NCBI GenBank assembly: GCA_009792885.1
Contig: WMCF01000030.1
Span: 5,988,119-6,052,118 of the forward strand
DNA from: Eremophila alpestris peregrina
Lineage: Eukaryota; Chordata; Aves; Passeriformes; Alaudidae
Length of the DNA: 64,000 nt
Reading direction: 5' to 3'
Shown here: positions 61,601 to 64,000 of the stretch, one piece after another
Numbering within the stretch: the stretch's first letter is position 1
How the letters are laid out: each line of letters starts with the position of its first letter
Position numbers and translations under genes: made by a program
Notes under the pieces: generated by a model
Databases searched by the model: none
Seen by the model: only the letters and a program-made list of their open reading frames with translations
What the model was told of the DNA's origin: nothing

Positions 61601-62528
61601 GAACAAGCACTGTTTCAATTTGCATGAACAAAAAGTAGTGCAGATGTGTGGGAAAAGAATTACTTAGTCTTCTTTTCATTAAAAAAGCTATTTTCAGGGG
61701 AAATTGTTGAAGTAGGCATTGTAAGTAATTCTTTTGATTTACACAGCAATTTACACATATAAGTTAGCATTATCAAAAATATATTTATTTTTAATAGCTG
61801 AGAATAGGGCTCTGAAAGAAGCATTCTAATTCTATTCCCTAGTTGTTGAAACTATTGTTTTTACTTGCTTTTTATGTAATTGTCATTGGAATTCATAGAA
61901 TCCTTTTTAAAAGTAGTTGTTTTTCTTAGTGTTTCATAACCATCCTCCTGAAAGATTGTTCCATAGCTTTAAAGATGTAGATGTTATGGATAGGCTATTA
62001 TGACTATTATTAGTTTTAATACGTGTTCCAGTGACAACATCTTAGCTGAAATAACCCAGGGACAGAAAATCAGACAAAGGGATTTTATCCTCCCTTGTGT
62101 TTATCTTGCTGTTACATTTATGGACAGAAATCCAGTTTGCTTGATTAAATTGACTGAGGTACTTTAGTTGCTTAATGTGACAGAGTTCACATTACATCTA
62201 TTTTTATTACCCTGAATCAGCAATGTAATTTAGATCCCTTAGCTTTGCTCTGCTTTGCCTTCCTTTGCTTTGCCTTCTCCTCTCTGAGGGAATATTCTCT
62301 GTTTCAAAGGTGTTTCCCACATCTTCATTAGTGTTTCAAGATCATTACTAGCTCACTCAGCTGTGAGTAAGCTGAGTAAGCTGAGTACTCAGCTGTGAGT
62401 ACGCCTGCCCATCACTCATCACCTTTCAAGATGACACTGGCCTTAGTGTAATTTATTTCCCTTCCCTAAAATTTTCTTCAGTTTTAGTTCCTATGTATTT
62501 CTGGGTTTAATTACATTTTCCTATGAGC
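58641..62528. other. Unique AT-rich sequence with a palindromic cluster
   Basis: No gene is recognised. An A/T tandem with ATAGAATAT units lies at 58640-58680, a T run at 61183-61200, and a cluster of direct and inverted repeats at 62355-62401. Confidence 0.5.
62355..62401. repeat. Direct-repeat and palindrome cluster
   Basis: ACTCAGCTGTGAGTA occurs at about 62355-62369 and again at 62387-62401. Between them are two copies of AGCTGAGTA. The perfect 16-bp palindrome AGCTGAGTACTCAGCT spans 62379-62394. Confidence 0.85.
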
Positions 62529-63076
62529 TGTGGCTGTACTTGGCCTAGCTGAGGTCTGACTGGTATGAAGTTAACTGGTTTTCATAGCAACTCTTAGGAT
62601 GCTGTGATTTGGAATTTTGACTGAGTGTGGCGAATGCACCCATGTGTCACCTGGTGCTGTGCAGTGCTACCACATGGTCATGGCTTTATGTGGCTCTCTC
62701 TGCCTGCCCCCCAGGGTGAACAGGTGAGAAGCTGAAAGGCAACACGGACAGAAGAGCTGACCCAAGGGAGCTGATCTGAACTTGCTGAGCAACAACCACT
62801 GAGAGAGAGTTGGGGCTTTCTTCCAAGTTAGCCATTCCTCAGCCTGGCTGGGCATCGATTTTCAAATGGGAAGATGTTGAGTGACTGCCTTTGCCCCACT
62901 TCTCCCCACTTCCCATTTCCATCACTTATTAACTACTTTATCTCAAATCAGAAGAGCTTTTTCTTCACTTTTGCACTTTCTATTCCCTCCCCCTTCCCAC
63001 TGAGGGAAGAGGTAAAGTGAGTGACTGAGTGAGTGACTCTGTGGGTGCTTAGCTGCTGGCTGGAGGAAACCCACAA
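62529..63076 (+). mobile_element. Endogenous retrovirus LTR, plus orientation, diverged
   Basis: The 3' part from about 62930 matches the U5 end of the songbird LTR group that also includes 30276-30845. An ATTAAC polyadenylation variant (62928-62933) is followed by 'TTTATCTCAAATCAGAAGAG', then a pyrimidine-rich run, 'AGTGAGTGACTGAGTGAG' and 'TTAGCTGCTGGCTGGAGG', ending CCCACAA. The 5' part has 'GAAGTTAACTGGTTTTCATA' near 62567, like the family U3 start. The left boundary is approximate, and no target duplication is seen, so the copy is old. Confidence 0.7.
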
Positions 63077-64000
63077 TAATGCACACAAGTCCTAAAACTT
63101 TTAATATTTCTTCTTTGTGCAAAAGTAGATAACTAATAACATTATATGAGTTACCCTGCTCTCCACATTCTCTCTCCACATTCTTAACTCTTGGTCCACC
63201 CCTAGCATGATATAATTTAAAAATATTTCTCAGTGTATCTGCAATTTAAACATAACATCCTTTAGAACATGTACACATAAAAGCAAATGTTAATGGCCTT
63301 AATTTACAAATATAAGAAGAAAAAAATTTTCTACTGTGAGAAACTAGCCCAAGTACTGACAGCAGATATACAACATAATTCAGTCAGACATCAACAACAT
63401 GAAAGCAGTATAGCACCTGGGCCTTTTTCTACAAGTTGCATCCTAAATGACACTAAATCCAGGAAGATAGTGAAAGTCAGTTTGCATTTATCAATGGGAT
63501 CGTATTACACGGAATGCATTCCATATTAATTTTGTGTCCACATGTAGAAAAAATAAATCATTATTAAAAAGATAAAGTTTTTATTCACCCATCATGGAAA
63601 TGATCTGAAGTTTATCCAAACTAAAAAGGAAATCTTTATTGATTGTAATTAGTCTAAGGGAAACTAAGTATAAACTGGACCAAAGATGTAATCAATCTCT
63701 TGCCTTAAACATTAGTTAATAGTGAAAGCTCAGAGAAATTTACAGAGAAGAACAAGTGAAAGTAGCAGCCCCACTGTATTCTTCTACCTCTAGAATTTTC
63801 TGAACTAGTTCAACAACCATGATTTTTTTCTGTCCCCTTCTGATTTTTTATGCCAGTGCTTATTATTCACAGCTTTCCACAGCAAGGGTCCTGCAGATCA
63901 GCCACATATTGCATGAAATGTAATTCACATGTTCTGGAATTACCCTCCGCTAATTTCTTGTGATATTTACACTACCAGTACAGGAATAAGAGTTGAACAA
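63077..64000. other. Unique AT-rich sequence to window end
   Basis: No gene or repeat is recognised. The 80-codon frame at 63287-63529 (+) has no known motif. Confidence 0.5.

Noticed and set aside
1..64000. CRISPR array, bacterial operon or phage-like system
   Set aside because: No regularly spaced direct repeats, no compact coding, and repeat content typical of a bird nuclear genome.

Overview
The window looks like 64 kb of AT-rich, gene-poor DNA from the nuclear genome of a songbird (oscine passerine). The evidence is its interspersed repeats. CR1 LINE fragments of several ages carry the typical 3' terminus (repeats of ATTCTRTGA) and the CR1 ORF2 reverse transcriptase and endonuclease-linker signatures. 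There are several solo long terminal repeats (LTRs) of avian endogenous retroviruses. One short copy, at 51345-51477, has a tRNA-Ile-like head and a CR1-like tail and matches my memory of TguSINE1, a passerine-specific SINE. I could not run a repeat library, so family names come from pattern recognition.

I found no host protein-coding gene, rRNA, intact tRNA, CRISPR array or bacterial-type operon. Every open reading frame is short (mostly 60-140 codons) and without a recognisable domain, apart from those in the CR1 copy at 31483-33280. That copy is on the minus strand and spans most of the reverse transcriptase and the 3' end of ORF2. It is dead: one in-frame stop, one frameshift, and a catalytic Asp changed to Gly.

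Layout: 1-5124 unique AT-rich DNA; 5125-5506, 7833-8502 and 11000-11365 CR1 pieces; 15644-15922 two CR1 pieces in opposite orientation; 17425-17865 CR1; 19242-19568 a solo LTR with a perfect 6-bp target duplication; 20077-20124 a CR1 tail; 20758-21376 a partial LTR; 23800-24495 CR1; 26366-26436 a compound TTCC/CCCT microsatellite; 27003-28385 an internally deleted CR1; 30276-30845 a minus-strand solo LTR; 31483-33280 the longest CR1; 37165-37819 an LTR with a duplicated terminus; 38385-38573 CR1; 39445-40112 a minus-strand LTR; 46790-47090 a CR1 fragment lacking its 3' end; 51345-51477 the SINE; 58565-58640 a CR1 relic; 62529-63076 an LTR. The intervals between are AT-rich unique sequence with microsatellites and A/C-rich tracts. 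They could be intergenic or lie in a long intron; the sequence alone does not decide.

I found no undescribed multi-gene system. The points most worth a second look are structural: the LTR with an echoed end near 37.8 kb, the 3'-truncated CR1 at 46.8 kb, the opposed CR1 pair at 15.6-15.9 kb, a predicted G-quadruplex tract at 26.4 kb, and two perfect inverted repeats (43187-43214 and 62379-62394).
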